This document shows positions 25,622 through 34,799 of a stretch of DNA of 64,000 bases, in pieces; position 1 is the stretch's first letter, and the number at the start of each line of letters is the position of its first letter. This DNA is from Bacilli bacterium (GTDB lineage Bacteria; Bacillota; Bacilli; Paenibacillales; NBRC-103111). The position numbers and the translations under genes are program-made. The notes under the pieces were generated by a model. It searched no databases. It had not been told where the DNA came from and saw nothing but the letters and a program-made list of their open reading frames with translations. The stretch covers positions 1 to 64,000 of the forward strand of contig JAQBPR010000003.1 in assembly GCA_028287395.1 (NCBI GenBank), in the 5' to 3' direction.

Positions 25622-26875
25622 TTATTTATATTCTAATAGTTTTCTCCATAGATGATACAATGCCGTTTTTGCAGCTTTTAATTTAATTAGCTCTCGCCCG
25701 CCTGAATGCTGAACTTTTATTACCAAAGTCATGTGGTCTTTCTGAGCAACTGCGATGTACACAAGTCCCACCGGCTTGCCTTCTGACGGCAATGGTCCCG
25801 CTACGCCAGTAATGGATACAGCAAAATCTGTATTCCCCAATAGCAACATTTGTTCAGCCAGCATTTTGGTGGTTTCTTCGCTGATTGCCCCTGGCGCGTC
25901 TTCTCCTTCCAACAGCTTTAAGGGTATTTGCAGCAAGCCATGCTTCAATTCATTAGAATAGCATACAATACCTCCGCGAAAGTTGTTGGAGCTACCTGAA
26001 ACGGAGGTGATCAAATCGCTTAGTAAGCCCCCTGTACAACTCTCAGCTACGGCTAAAGTCACTTTCTTCTCTGCCAGAAGCGAAACGATCGTTGTTTCAA
26101 TGCCAATATCCTCTTGCGCATACATATAAGAACCTAAACGATCACGGATCGTCTGCTCAGTCTGAGCCATTTGCAGGTTAGCCATTTCCTGTGAATGTGC
26201 TTTGGTGGATAAACGTATCGTCACTTCCCCTTCCTTGGCATAAGGGGCAATCGTAGGATCTAGTTGATTTTCAATTAAATCCATTAATTGATGCTCCAAA
26301 CTGGATTCACCAATTCCGCAAAACTTCAGCATCTTCGAAAAAAGCGGCATTTCATCCACCATTACAGTTCGCAGCCAAGCTTTCGCATGATTTTCAAACA
26401 TTGGCTTCATTTCCTTTGGCGGTCCTGGCAATACTATGTAATGGATGCCATCGACTGTCATGGCATTACCAACAGCCAAGCCGGTATCATTCGTCAGAGG
26501 ATCGCTATCTTCAATAATTAAAGCCTGCCTTGCATTACTTTCTACCATGGCAATCCCCCTCGTTTGAAAAAACGAAGTAAGACTATCTAACGAAGGCTGA
26601 TGGATAATTAACTTTTTGCCCAAATAATTAGCAAGCACATCTTTAGTTAAATCATCCAAAGTCGGACCTAGTCCACCTGTAAAAATAATCAACTCCGCAC
26701 GTTCTTTTGCGATAGCAATGGCTTGCTGCAGCCTGAATTCATTGTCGCCCACTACGGTTTGAAAATATACATCAATCCCTATCGCTGCACATTGCTGTGC
26801 GAGAAACTGCGCATTCGAATTGACAATCTGCCCTAATAGGAGCTCGGTACCTACTGCTATAATCTCTGCTTTCAA
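25622..26875 (-). CDS. cinA: CinA: competence/damage-inducible protein, nicotinamide nucleotide amidase
   Basis: About 417 residues with an N-terminal MoaB/MogA-like domain (AEIIAVGTELLLGQIVNSNAQFL, FTGGLGPTLDDLTKD, LPGPPKEM) and a C-terminal CinA amidase domain (AVAESCTGGLLSDLITSVSGSS, ITGVAGP). The C-terminal domain deamidates NMN in pyridine nucleotide recycling in characterised homologues. The start is taken as the TTG at 26875 giving MKAEIIAVG, with GGAGG 8 bases upstream; the longer frame adds seven unlike residues. Located between pgsA and recA as in other Bacillales. Confidence 0.93.
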   Translation of the reverse strand: MKAEIIAVGTELLLGQIVNSNAQFLAQQCAAIGIDVYFQTVVGDNEFRLQQAIAIAKERAELIIFTGGLGPTLDDLTKDVLANYLGKKLIIHQPSLDSLTSFFQTRGIAMVESNARQALIIEDSDPLTNDTGLAVGNAMTVDGIHYIVLPGPPKEMKPMFENHAKAWLRTVMVDEMPLFSKMLKFCGIGESSLEHQLMDLIENQLDPTIAPYAKEGEVTIRLSTKAHSQEMANLQMAQTEQTIRDRLGSYMYAQEDIGIETTIVSLLAEKKVTLAVAESCTGGLLSDLITSVSGSSNNFRGGIVCYSNELKHGLLQIPLKLLEGEDAPGAISEETTKMLAEQMLLLGNTDFAVSITGVAGPLPSEGKPVGLVYIAVAQKDHMTLVIKVQHSGGRELIKLKAAKTALYHLWRKLLEYK

Positions 26876-26926
26876 TCCAATGACCTCCATATACAATTAA
26901 AAAAATATAAACAATAGGATGATTCC

Positions 26927-27520
26927 CTATTGTTTATTATTTTCCTGCTGAAAATTAATAATGTGTTTATTTTTGACAAAGTAGTCGATTCCGGAATAAA
27001 CCGTTATGATAGCAGCAGCCCAGCTAGCAATTAAATCAAAAGGAAAATCAATAAAAGCAAAAGGGAAGTTGTTAATGAGCAATGCAATAATCGCTGTAAT
27101 TTGTATGCCCGTCTTCCATTTTCCTAGCTTACTAGCCGCCATAACCATGCCCTCAAGCAGAGCAATTTGCCTTAAACCTGTAATAGCAAATTCTCTACTA
27201 ATAATTACAATGACGATCAATGCAGGCACCTTACCCATTTCAACCAATGAAATCAATACTGCAGAGACAAGCAATTTATCCGCTAAGGGATCCAATAGCT
27301 TTCCAAGATTGGTTACAAGCTTGCGTTTGCGAGCAATATAACCATCCAAACTATCCGTACTGGCTGCAATAATGAATATCAATGCTGCAATGATTTGGTT
27401 ATAGGTAATACTGAATTGATTTATGCGAATATCCGGAAATTTAACCTGTACCAGTAAAAAAAACATAATTACGGGTACAAGTATGATTCTCACCACTGTA
27501 ATACGATTGGCTAGGTTCAT
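26927..27520 (-). CDS. pgsA: CDP-diacylglycerol-glycerol-3-phosphate 3-phosphatidyltransferase
   Basis: A 197-residue integral membrane enzyme that makes phosphatidylglycerophosphate, the committed step to phosphatidylglycerol. The CDP-alcohol phosphatidyltransferase motif D-x2-DG-x2-AR-x8-G-x3-D-x3-D is complete in DSLDGYIARKRKL through GKLLDPLADK. Four to six hydrophobic segments follow. Its ATG overlaps the rimO stop by 4 bases (ATGA), so translational coupling is likely. Confidence 0.95.
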   Translation of the reverse strand: MNLANRITVVRIILVPVIMFFLLVQVKFPDIRINQFSITYNQIIAALIFIIAASTDSLDGYIARKRKLVTNLGKLLDPLADKLLVSAVLISLVEMGKVPALIVIVIISREFAITGLRQIALLEGMVMAASKLGKWKTGIQITAIIALLINNFPFAFIDFPFDLIASWAAAIITVYSGIDYFVKNKHIINFQQENNKQ

Positions 27521-28845
27521 GCAATACCCTCCCCAGATAAATCGTACTCAAAGGAATGAGTAATGCGGACTTTGGTTATTTCACCAATGGCTGCATTTTT
27601 ACTTGTTACAAATACTTCGCCGTCAATCTCTGGAGCATCATACTGGGAGCGTCCGATATAAACATCATTACGTCCATCATAACGTTCAATAAGCACGTCC
27701 AAATCTTGTCCAATTCGATTGCCATTACGGCTTTTAGAAATTTCACGTTGAATCTCCATCAATGTGTTGGCCCGAAGTTCTTTCACTTCTTCCGCCACTT
27801 GATTAGGTAGTTTCGCCGCAGGAGTGTCCTGTTCTTGCGAATAGGCGAAAACGCCCAAGCGGTCAAATTCCATTTCACGAATAAATCGAACCAAATTTTG
27901 GAAGTCTTCTTCTGTTTCACCCGGAAAGCCTACAATAATTGAAGTGCGCAGGGAAACATTCGGAATTTGCGCGCGTATTTTGCCAACCAATTCTCTTGTG
28001 TCTCGTTGTCTACCCGGTCTTCTCATCCGTTTAAGAATGCTATCTTCGCTATGCTGCAATGGCATATCTACATATTTACATATTTTCGGATTGGCGGCGA
28101 TCGTTTCAATTAATTCGTCCGTAAAAAAACCTGGATACGCATAATGCAGACGCACCCATTCTATGCCAGCTACTTCGGTTACTTGGTTCATCAATGTAGG
28201 CAGCATAAAACGGTCGTATAAATCCGTTCCATAATTTGTTGAATCCTGCGCTATTAAGCTAATTTCTTTGACACCTTGCGAGGCCAATTCGCTAACTTCA
28301 CGAATGACAGATTCCATACTGCGACTGCGAAATTTACCGCGCATGATTGGAATACTGCAAAATGTGCATGCGTTATCGCATCCTTCGGCTATTTTGACAT
28401 AGGCCGTATACCTAGGACCAGAGGAGCGACGAGGTAAAGCTTGTTCATAGTTAAAAACCGGATTTCCTACCATAATCGGTTTATGTCCAGCAAGCGCTAA
28501 ATCAACAATTTCATTAATTCTGTGAAAATCACCCGTACCGACAATACCATCAATTTCCGGCATTTCCTTCATCAGTTCTTCTTTATAACGCTGCGTTAAG
28601 CACCCTGATACAATGAGTGCCTTTAGATTTGCCGTGCGCTTCAAATCAGCCATATCTAAAATTGTATTTACGGATTCTTCTTTGGCTGCATCAATAAAAC
28701 CGCAGGTATTCACGATAATTACGGTTGCCTCTTCTTTATCTTCTACTAAAATATAACCTCGTTCATGGACTAAACCAGACATGATTTCAGAATCCACTAA
28801 ATTCTTCTCGCATCCTAGCGTAACCACTTTTATCTTCTCTGTCAT
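27517..28845 (-). CDS. rimO: Ribosomal protein S12 methylthiotransferase RimO
   Basis: A 442-residue radical-SAM methylthiotransferase. TLGCEKNLVDSE starts the UPF0004 domain, NTCGFID and SGCLTQRY hold other cluster cysteines, and CDNACTFCSIP is the radical-SAM CxxxCxxC. A TRAM domain ends the protein. The LGCxKNxVDSE motif marks RimO, which modifies an aspartate of S12, rather than MiaB. ATG at 28845 has a GGGGGATCAGC SD. Neighbour of pgsA and yajQ. Confidence 0.95.
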   Translation of the reverse strand: MTEKIKVVTLGCEKNLVDSEIMSGLVHERGYILVEDKEEATVIIVNTCGFIDAAKEESVNTILDMADLKRTANLKALIVSGCLTQRYKEELMKEMPEIDGIVGTGDFHRINEIVDLALAGHKPIMVGNPVFNYEQALPRRSSGPRYTAYVKIAEGCDNACTFCSIPIMRGKFRSRSMESVIREVSELASQGVKEISLIAQDSTNYGTDLYDRFMLPTLMNQVTEVAGIEWVRLHYAYPGFFTDELIETIAANPKICKYVDMPLQHSEDSILKRMRRPGRQRDTRELVGKIRAQIPNVSLRTSIIVGFPGETEEDFQNLVRFIREMEFDRLGVFAYSQEQDTPAAKLPNQVAEEVKELRANTLMEIQREISKSRNGNRIGQDLDVLIERYDGRNDVYIGRSQYDAPEIDGEVFVTSKNAAIGEITKVRITHSFEYDLSGEGIA

Positions 28846-28906
28846 GCTGATCCCCCAATTAAGTTTAACGCGTTATATCAAGTATAATACATCGTTTCAG
28901 TAATTG

Positions 28907-29401
28907 CTACCCGCGCAAATTGTTGAATTGTAACTCTAATGGAAGATCCGCCTGTTTAATTAATTGCATGACCTTTTGCAGATCATCGCGACTTTTACTT
29001 GTGACACGAATTTGGTCTCCTTGAATTTGGCTGCTTACTTTAAGCTTTGAATCGCGAATCAATACATTTATTTTTTTCGCTTGTTCTTGATCGATTCCTT
29101 GCTTTAAAGTAATTTTTTGTTTCACTGTGTTGGAAGCCGCTGGCTCAACTTTACCATATTCTACATTTTTCAAGGAGATACCGCGCTTTGACATTTTGGA
29201 TTGTAAAATATCCAGCACATTCTGCAATTTAAACTCATCGTCCGAAATAAGCACCAGCTCTTCTTTTTCCAGCTTAATGCTGCTCTTGCTGTTTTTAAAA
29301 TCAAATCGCGTCTGAATTTCCTTCTCCGCTTGGTTAATGGCGTTATTCAACTCCTGCATATCCATTTTCGAACAAATATCAAACGAGTTTTCTGAACTCA
29401 T
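28907..29401 (-). CDS. YajQ-family nucleotide-binding protein
   Basis: A 164-residue protein with the YajQ N-terminus ([31 protein letters not shown]) and the [17 protein letters not shown] and [15 protein letters not shown] repeats of its double ferredoxin-like fold. Homologues bind nucleotides, tRNA or, in Xanthomonas, cyclic di-GMP; the role in Bacillales is unclear. ATG at 29401 with AAGGA 10 bases ahead; the longer frame begins in non-family sequence. A terminator lies upstream at 29461-29494, so it has its own promoter or depends on read-through. Confidence 0.9.
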   Translation of the reverse strand: MSSENSFDICSKMDMQELNNAINQAEKEIQTRFDFKNSKSSIKLEKEELVLISDDEFKLQNVLDILQSKMSKRGISLKNVEYGKVEPAASNTVKQKITLKQGIDQEQAKKINVLIRDSKLKVSSQIQGDQIRVTSKSRDDLQKVMQLIKQADLPLELQFNNLRG

Positions 29402-29460
29402 CGTGGCCACATCCTTTTCAAAAATTAGCAAGTTCATTATACCAATATTACGAAAATAAT

Positions 29461-29494
29461 AAAAGAAGACATCCTTATTTAACTAAGGATGCCG
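29461..29494 (-). terminator. Terminator after the 53-residue membrane protein gene
   Basis: CATCCTTA and TAAGGATG pair around a 6-base loop; the minus-strand tail is TCTTCTTTTATT. It lies 25 bases past the stop at 29518. Confidence 0.7.
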
Positions 29495-29517
29495 TCATTT
29501 TCGCTTATTAGATTGAT

Positions 29518-29679
29518 CTAATGCTTTCGAACAGGTTCACGAAACATGTCCAACAAACCTAAAACAATATGCGCAAGACCGAATCCAAAGATCCCATATC
29601 CCCATGCATTCGGCGTTAAATACCACCCCAATAAACTGACGAGAACTCCTAAACCTGTCACTAACCAGCTTGTTGTCAT
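29518..29679 (-). CDS. Small membrane protein of unknown function (53 aa)
   Basis: The frame reads ATG at 29679 to TAG at 29518 with GAGG 10 bases before the start. The protein has two hydrophobic stretches (WLVTGLGVLVSLLGWYL and WGYGIFGFGLAHIVLGLL) flanking a PNA loop and ends in REPVRKH, so it is a likely two-helix membrane protein with a positive tail. It sits 63 bases after rodZ and before a terminator, as the last gene of that operon. I do not recognise a family with a known role. Confidence 0.68.
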   Translation of the reverse strand: MTTSWLVTGLGVLVSLLGWYLTPNAWGYGIFGFGLAHIVLGLLDMFREPVRKH

Positions 29680-29742
29680 AAAAGACTAACCTCACTTTGA
29701 AGGATTGGATAACTACTGTTAGCCTCCCCCAAAAAAGCGCCT

Positions 29743-30600
29743 TTAAACCAAGTCAAACTGAAAATTTTTCACATTCGGCAAGTCGCCTACAGGAATAACG
29801 ATTCCATTCACTTTAACTTGCGCAGCACTTGCTTTACCCAATCTCAAAGAAACAGAATGATCAAAAGTCCATGAACGATTCGGCATGTTTTTGTTAAGCG
29901 TGCCTTGTTCAACCATCTTTTTGGCAACGGTTGCGATATCCGTTTGATCAATTTGAAACCAGCATTCATCGGTGATAGGCACAGAGATCTGTAAATCAAT
30001 TTTTTGCGAACTGGAAATATTATAATAGTCCACGCCATTTGCACTCGAAGTAAGTTTTACTATAGGGGGCACAATGAGTAACGTTGGCTGCGGCGTTGCA
30101 GCAGCCTGATTTAAATTAGGAGATGCTGAAGCATTGGAAATTTGGTTTTCTGAGACTTTACTGGTGAGCCGATTGCCTTGCTCCTCCGTATTTTGATTAT
30201 TATTTCCGCTATTTTTATTTTTTTCAATAAAATAGTACATCAGTCCGAAAATTAATACAAAAAATGAAATTAAAACAATGGTTGTGACTCTTCTGCTCCA
30301 ACGATCGGTTGTTTTGATTCCATTCCTTTTTCTTGGAGCAGGCTCCACATTGGATTCGACCTGTGACGCAGGAATAACATTGCGATAAAGACGCAGCACT
30401 TCATTATGATCAAGGCCTACACATTCTGAATAGCTTTTGATAAACGCGCGGACATAAAAATTACCGGGTAATATTTTGTAGTTGCCATCTTCAATTGCTT
30501 CTAAGTATCTTTTACGTATTTTCGTTGTTTCCTGCATATCATCTAAAGTGATTCCTTTTTCCAATCTTGCCTTTTTCAATAACTGACCTAATTCCGACAA
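29743..30600 (-). CDS. rodZ: RodZ-family helix-turn-helix membrane protein (YmfM)
   Basis: About 285 residues: an N-terminal XRE-type HTH (LGQLLKKARLEKGITLDDMQETTKIRKRYLEAIEDGNY), basic linker, one membrane helix (VTTIVLISFFVLIFGLMYYF, about 100-120), Ser/Asn/Gln-rich spacer and a C-terminal DUF4115-type beta domain. RodZ links MreB filaments to the elongation machinery in cell-shape control. A TTG at 30600 giving MSELGQLLKKAR fits the family; a GTG at 30609 is too near the GGGGGG SD. It follows ymfK, as in B. subtilis. Confidence 0.88.
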   Translation of the reverse strand: MSELGQLLKKARLEKGITLDDMQETTKIRKRYLEAIEDGNYKILPGNFYVRAFIKSYSECVGLDHNEVLRLYRNVIPASQVESNVEPAPRKRNGIKTTDRWSRRVTTIVLISFFVLIFGLMYYFIEKNKNSGNNNQNTEEQGNRLTSKVSENQISNASASPNLNQAAATPQPTLLIVPPIVKLTSSANGVDYYNISSSQKIDLQISVPITDECWFQIDQTDIATVAKKMVEQGTLNKNMPNRSWTFDHSVSLRLGKASAAQVKVNGIVIPVGDLPNVKNFQFDLV

Positions 30601-30629
30601 ACGGCTCACCCCCCATCTATTTTGTGTTT

Positions 30630-31388
30630 TTAATATTCTTCAATTTGAGTTGTAAAGCTTTCGTACGAAATCTCTTCGTCCGGTGTATGCCGGAGTTCAA
30701 CGATATAATCGAATGTATTGTAATCAAATTCGGATTCACGAATAAAGATATCCGGATGCTCGATTACTTTTGTAGATGGCATTGCCATAATTTCCTTTAA
30801 TAATCCATAATGCTTCTCATTCGAACGCATCGTTGATACAATCCCGTCAATGATAAAAATATTATTCGGGTTCAATTCATCTTCGGAGAGCTGGCTGCGA
30901 ACGGTTTGGCGCAATAACGTAGAGGACACAAAAGTCCATCGTTTGTTAGAACATACGCTACCCGCAATAATTGATTCGGTTTTACCGACTCGAGGCATAC
31001 CGCGTAACCCTACTACTTGGTTGCCTTCCTTCTTGAATATTTCACCAAGAAAATCAACTAATAAGCCCAATTCATCTCTTGTAAATCGAAATGTTTTGCG
31101 ATCATCTGAATCACGTTCGATATAACGACCATGACGGACTGCCAAAATATCAACAAGCTTAGGAGCACGTAAAGCAGTAATCGTAATATTATCTACTTTT
31201 CTTAACATTTTACCCATCAATTCGATGGTTTCATCATCATCGGTTTGTAACAGCATTCCTCTAGTACGATCTTCAACACCATTGATAGACATGATATTAA
31301 TTTCTAACATTCCCATTAATGAAGCAATATCACCTAGTAGACCGGGGCGGTTTTTATGAATTTTATATTCCATATACCATTGTTTCAT
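30630..31388 (-). CDS. ymfK: YmfK-like DUF3388 protein
   Basis: A 252-residue protein with an ACT-like N-terminus (KIHKNRPGLLGDIASLMGMLEINIMSINGVE) and a P-loop-like GMPRVGKTES near 133. This is the DUF3388/YmfK family, conserved between ymfJ and ymfM in Bacillales; function unknown. ATG at 31388 has AAGGGG 13 bases upstream, a long spacing. It may bind small molecules through the ACT-like part and a nucleotide through the P-loop, but that is inference. Confidence 0.88.
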   Translation of the reverse strand: MKQWYMEYKIHKNRPGLLGDIASLMGMLEINIMSINGVEDRTRGMLLQTDDDETIELMGKMLRKVDNITITALRAPKLVDILAVRHGRYIERDSDDRKTFRFTRDELGLLVDFLGEIFKKEGNQVVGLRGMPRVGKTESIIAGSVCSNKRWTFVSSTLLRQTVRSQLSEDELNPNNIFIIDGIVSTMRSNEKHYGLLKEIMAMPSTKVIEHPDIFIRESEFDYNTFDYIVELRHTPDEEISYESFTTQIEEY

Positions 31389-31468
31389 TTTATAAAAGCA
31401 ACCCCTTAGATAGCTAACTATTGTACATTATTCTACAAGATATGCTAATTTCCTTCATTCAAAAGGGC

Positions 31469-32320
31469 TTATTGCGTATTTATAATGATTTCTTCTGGAT
31501 TATAGGTAAAAATACCCTTTTTAAAATTATTTAAATGAATAATGTCAAGAAGTTCTGTCAAGATAGTATCCCAATTCAAAATGATCGATCCCGTTTCTTT
31601 TAAATTAATGATGGGGATATTTAGACTTTTTATCGTTTGCAAAGTGGTTGTATCCACTGGTGTGTAAAGTGCAATCCACTTAGCTTGATTTGCTTTCACT
31701 TGATAAGCCAATTGTGTAAACCAGGATGCACCATACAAATCAAATTGCAAAATATGATCCGCTTCTTCTGAAGGTGCCCAACGAATCGGTATTGGATTGG
31801 CAGAATTGGTCACCCATTGAATCGTTAAACCTAGTGCTTCTTGTCTCATTACCCAACCATCCCATTGTGTAATCACATTTGCAGGATCAATCTGATGCAA
31901 TGCCACATTAGCGGTTGCCGGTATCACAATCTCATTGGCATTTACTGCGTCTTGGAAAATAATCCAGCGTTTATCCGCTGTCTTAACTGCTGCGTCCAGA
32001 GCTGTAGGAAGCAATTCATTACCAAGGATTATTATGTAAGAATAGGGAGTATGGCTTATTTTTTGCACCAGCTGTTCATCGACAACATTTACTTGCTGAA
32101 TCCATTCATAGGCAATCAAATCCGATTGCTTCCACATGTTTAAATTTTGCAGCAATTTCTGCTGCAATTTAATATCCACCGAGGGTGGCGATAAGACTAA
32201 AACAGATTTCTTTTGATCTGCTATATTCGTTGGGACTGTCGGTAGAGGATGACCGCATGCAGACAATAAGACAAAAACAATCACAGAAAGAACACTTATT
32301 TTAATTTTACGTAAAATCAT
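31469..32320 (-). CDS. Lipoprotein of unknown function
   Basis: A 283-residue protein with a basic N-terminus, a hydrophobic core and lipobox LLSACG, so it is likely lipid-anchored on the outer face of the membrane. The mature part alternates strand and helix segments (SYIIILGNELLPTALDAAVK, RWIIFQDA, WIALYTPV) in a way that recalls the periplasmic-binding/BMP-like fold seen in B. subtilis Med, but I see no specific diagnostic motif. It stands between ymfK and ymfJ, where B. subtilis has no gene. Codon use is not obviously foreign. Confidence 0.75.
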   Translation of the reverse strand: MILRKIKISVLSVIVFVLLSACGHPLPTVPTNIADQKKSVLVLSPPSVDIKLQQKLLQNLNMWKQSDLIAYEWIQQVNVVDEQLVQKISHTPYSYIIILGNELLPTALDAAVKTADKRWIIFQDAVNANEIVIPATANVALHQIDPANVITQWDGWVMRQEALGLTIQWVTNSANPIPIRWAPSEEADHILQFDLYGASWFTQLAYQVKANQAKWIALYTPVDTTTLQTIKSLNIPIINLKETGSIILNWDTILTELLDIIHLNNFKKGIFTYNPEEIIINTQ

Positions 32321-32364
32321 CGACCATTTTCCTTTTTAAATACAGTATAGCATGAACCGCAGAG

Positions 32365-32388
32365 AAAAGCCCCCTGACAGGAGGCTTA
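32365..32388 (-). terminator. Terminator after ymfJ
   Basis: AAGCCTCC and GGGGGCTT pair with a G-U around TGTCA, with tail TTTTCTC on the minus strand, just past the ymfJ stop. Confidence 0.65.
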
Positions 32389-32399
32389 AGTCAAACGAA

Positions 32400-32645
32400 C
32401 TATTTCACTAATTTAACCATTAAGCGCGCAAGAGTTTTTCGCTCTTCTTCGTTGCCTACATCCCATAATTCTTTTAGAACACGCTCTTCTTTATTCTCCG
32501 GATCGATTTTATCCTGAAGAAATCCGCCGATTTGAAAAGCCAGTTTGGAGACCGTTTCTTCACTCATCCCGACCTTCTCTGCTTGGGAAACACGTTCACT
32601 TAAAAATTCTTTCCACTTGTCAAATGACTTTAACGTAGTTGCCAT
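32400..32645 (-). CDS. ymfJ: DUF3243 protein (YmfJ)
   Basis: An 81-residue helical protein with the DUF3243 pattern (FDKWKEFLSERVSQAEKVGMSEET, IGGFLQDKIDPENKEERVLKELWDV). Function unknown; conserved in spore formers and placed as in B. subtilis. ATG at 32645 has AGGAGG upstream; a longer open frame to 32930 has no family similarity upstream of this Met. It has its own terminator. Confidence 0.9.
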   Translation of the reverse strand: MATTLKSFDKWKEFLSERVSQAEKVGMSEETVSKLAFQIGGFLQDKIDPENKEERVLKELWDVGNEEERKTLARLMVKLVK

Positions 32646-32763
32646 CTTAAAGCTTCCTCCTTTAATGTGAATAGAAATAACATTCATACTATTCGCATTC
32701 ATGCCTAAAAATATACGGAGAGTTATGTTTAAGAATGTGGCTCCAGCGCGTGAGGAATATGCC

Positions 32764-33513
32764 CTATGTAAGCCAACCACCATTGGGACTAATGATTTGC
32801 CCTGTAATATAACTGGATTCAGGTAGGGCCAAGAAATATACCAATGATGCAATTTCATCAGGTAAAGCAAACCGCCCGGCAGGTATTTCATTCTGCAAGG
32901 CCGTTCTCTCTGCCGGATTAAAGTCTCCAAGCATCGCGGTGTCTACTGCACCGGGGGCAACAGCGTTAACAGTCACATTTGAAGGGGCAAGCTCTTTAGC
33001 CAAAGCTTTTGTGAATGCGTTCATTCCCCCTTTGGTAGTTGAATAAACAACTTCGCAGGAAGCTCCGGATATTCCCCAAATCGAGGAAACATTAATAATA
33101 CGTCCATACTTCTGTTGAATCATTCTTTCCATAAAAATTTGTGTGTTTAAGAATGTCCCTTTTAAGTTTACATTCATCACTTGGTCCCATTGTTCTTCCG
33201 TAACGTCAGAAAGTAGTCCATAATGGCTTACACCTGCATTATTCACTAATATATCTGGCAGCATCTGATGCTTTTCCAGCTTTTCCTGCATGCGGAGAAT
33301 CTGCTCTTTACTGCGTATGTCCGCAGAAATCGTCAAAACATTGGCTCCTGTATGAATACATTCTCTTGCCACTTCATTGGCTGCTTCATGTGCTTGATTA
33401 TAATGAATCACAACATTCATCCCGACAGAAGCGAAACGCAAAGCGACCGCAGCGCCAATCCCTTTGCTGGCCCCTGTAATTAATACGGTTTGTTCATTGA
33501 ATGACTTGCTCAT
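32764..33513 (-). CDS. ymfI: SDR-family reductase YmfI (FabG-like)
   Basis: A 249-residue classical SDR: VLITGASKGIGAAVA, NNAGVSHYG, catalytic INVSSIWG and YSTTKGG (Tyr-x-x-x-Lys). The closest family is 3-oxoacyl-ACP reductase, and ymfI follows ymfF-ymfH in Bacillales. The real substrate is not known. It overlaps the ymfH stop by 4 bases, implying coupling. The terminal GGW motif (SPNGGWLT) fits FabG-type proteins. Confidence 0.9.
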   Translation of the reverse strand: MSKSFNEQTVLITGASKGIGAAVALRFASVGMNVVIHYNQAHEAANEVARECIHTGANVLTISADIRSKEQILRMQEKLEKHQMLPDILVNNAGVSHYGLLSDVTEEQWDQVMNVNLKGTFLNTQIFMERMIQQKYGRIINVSSIWGISGASCEVVYSTTKGGMNAFTKALAKELAPSNVTVNAVAPGAVDTAMLGDFNPAERTALQNEIPAGRFALPDEIASLVYFLALPESSYITGQIISPNGGWLT

Positions 33514-34796
33514 AAGGCATCACTGGACACTATAGAAGCGGCCATTTGCTGCCATTGAAAATGCTCTCGCAGTCGTTCATTAATGTGTTGTTCAGTCATC
33601 GCTTCATAAATTTCCAGCATGGCGAATAAATCGCCGCCATTAAAATAATATTTGGTAAATTCATTCGCAATCGCTTCAGGCGAATTTAACATCCGCAAAT
33701 AACCGCCGATTTTCTTTTTTCTACTTCTGTTAAAATCTTCACTTGCCACACCCGATACGATAACCTCTTCGATCATTTGTTTCAAACGACTCATAAGCAG
33801 TTCAGGATCGCTTGTATCTCCACCTATTATAGAAAAAGCATAGTCCTTGCTGCAATTGTATTCATGACCGAAATTATCCGAGATTAAATTCTCATCATAA
33901 AGCGTCTGATAAATGGTTGAACTAGGGCTAAATAAAGCATCCATCATCACTTTGGTCGTCAGTTCTTGACGGAGCAAAGCTATTCCGTCTACATTCGGAG
34001 GTGTCTCTTTAAAACCGAATAAACATTTGGGCTGTGAAACAGGAAGTTGGATTGTTTTCTTGGGCATGTTCACATGGGTTGGCTCTTGCTGAAAAAAACG
34101 TTGAATATCTCCTTGCGTTGTAAAGTTCTTTGCTGCCTGATTTTCACGAACCAGTGATATAATTTCTTCCGCATCCACACCACCGACAACGAAAAGAATC
34201 ATGTTATTGGGATGATAAAAGGTATGGTAACAATCGTAAAGAGTTTCCTTGGAAATATGCGAAATTGATTCAATCGTTCCCGCAATATCGATATGAATCG
34301 GGTGTTTTTGGTACATCGCCTCAATCAAACCAAAATAAGAACGCCAATCCGGATTATCCTGATACATGGTAATTTCTTGAGCAATAATCCCCTTTTCCTT
34401 TTCCACATTCTCATCCGTAAAATAAGGATTCTGCACAAAATTCAATAAGGTAATGACATTTTCTTGAATATGTTCGGTTGCAGAAAAGAGATAAGCAGTA
34501 CGATCAAAGCTGGTAAACGCATTAGCTGAAGCGCCTTGGGATGCAAAGGTGGCAAAAACATCACCCGTTGGCTCCTCAAACATTTTATGTTCGAGAAAAT
34601 GAGCGATTCCATCCGGAACTTTCATCTCCGCTTGACCTTCTGCCTGAAAATGATTATCAACAGAACCGTAGTGGGTACTGAAGGTGGCATATGTTTTTTG
34701 AAAGCCCGCTTTGGGCAGGACATATACTTTTAAACCATTGACAAGCTGTTCAAAATATAGCTTTTCGTTTAAACTTTCGTAATTTAAGACGTTCAT
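33510..34796 (-). CDS. ymfH: M16-family zinc peptidase YmfH
   Basis: A 428-residue insulinase-type peptidase with the inverted zinc motif HFLEH in IAHFLEHKMFEE (near 87), and a downstream EKEGIIAQEI that supplies the distal Glu. It is the catalytic member of the YmfF-YmfH pair. B. subtilis homologues are linked to albonoursin-like or other processing only loosely, so substrate is unknown. Start ATG at 34796 lies 3 bases after the ymfF stop. Confidence 0.92.
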   Translation of the reverse strand: MNVLNYESLNEKLYFEQLVNGLKVYVLPKAGFQKTYATFSTHYGSVDNHFQAEGQAEMKVPDGIAHFLEHKMFEEPTGDVFATFASQGASANAFTSFDRTAYLFSATEHIQENVITLLNFVQNPYFTDENVEKEKGIIAQEITMYQDNPDWRSYFGLIEAMYQKHPIHIDIAGTIESISHISKETLYDCYHTFYHPNNMILFVVGGVDAEEIISLVRENQAAKNFTTQGDIQRFFQQEPTHVNMPKKTIQLPVSQPKCLFGFKETPPNVDGIALLRQELTTKVMMDALFSPSSTIYQTLYDENLISDNFGHEYNCSKDYAFSIIGGDTSDPELLMSRLKQMIEEVIVSGVASEDFNRSRKKKIGGYLRMLNSPEAIANEFTKYYFNGGDLFAMLEIYEAMTEQHINERLREHFQWQQMAASIVSSDAL

Positions 34797-34799
34797 TGT

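Noticed and set aside
32646-32930. N-terminal extension of ymfJ (95 extra residues)
   Set aside because: The extra part overlaps ymfI on another frame and has no family similarity; AGGAGG marks the shorter start at 32645.
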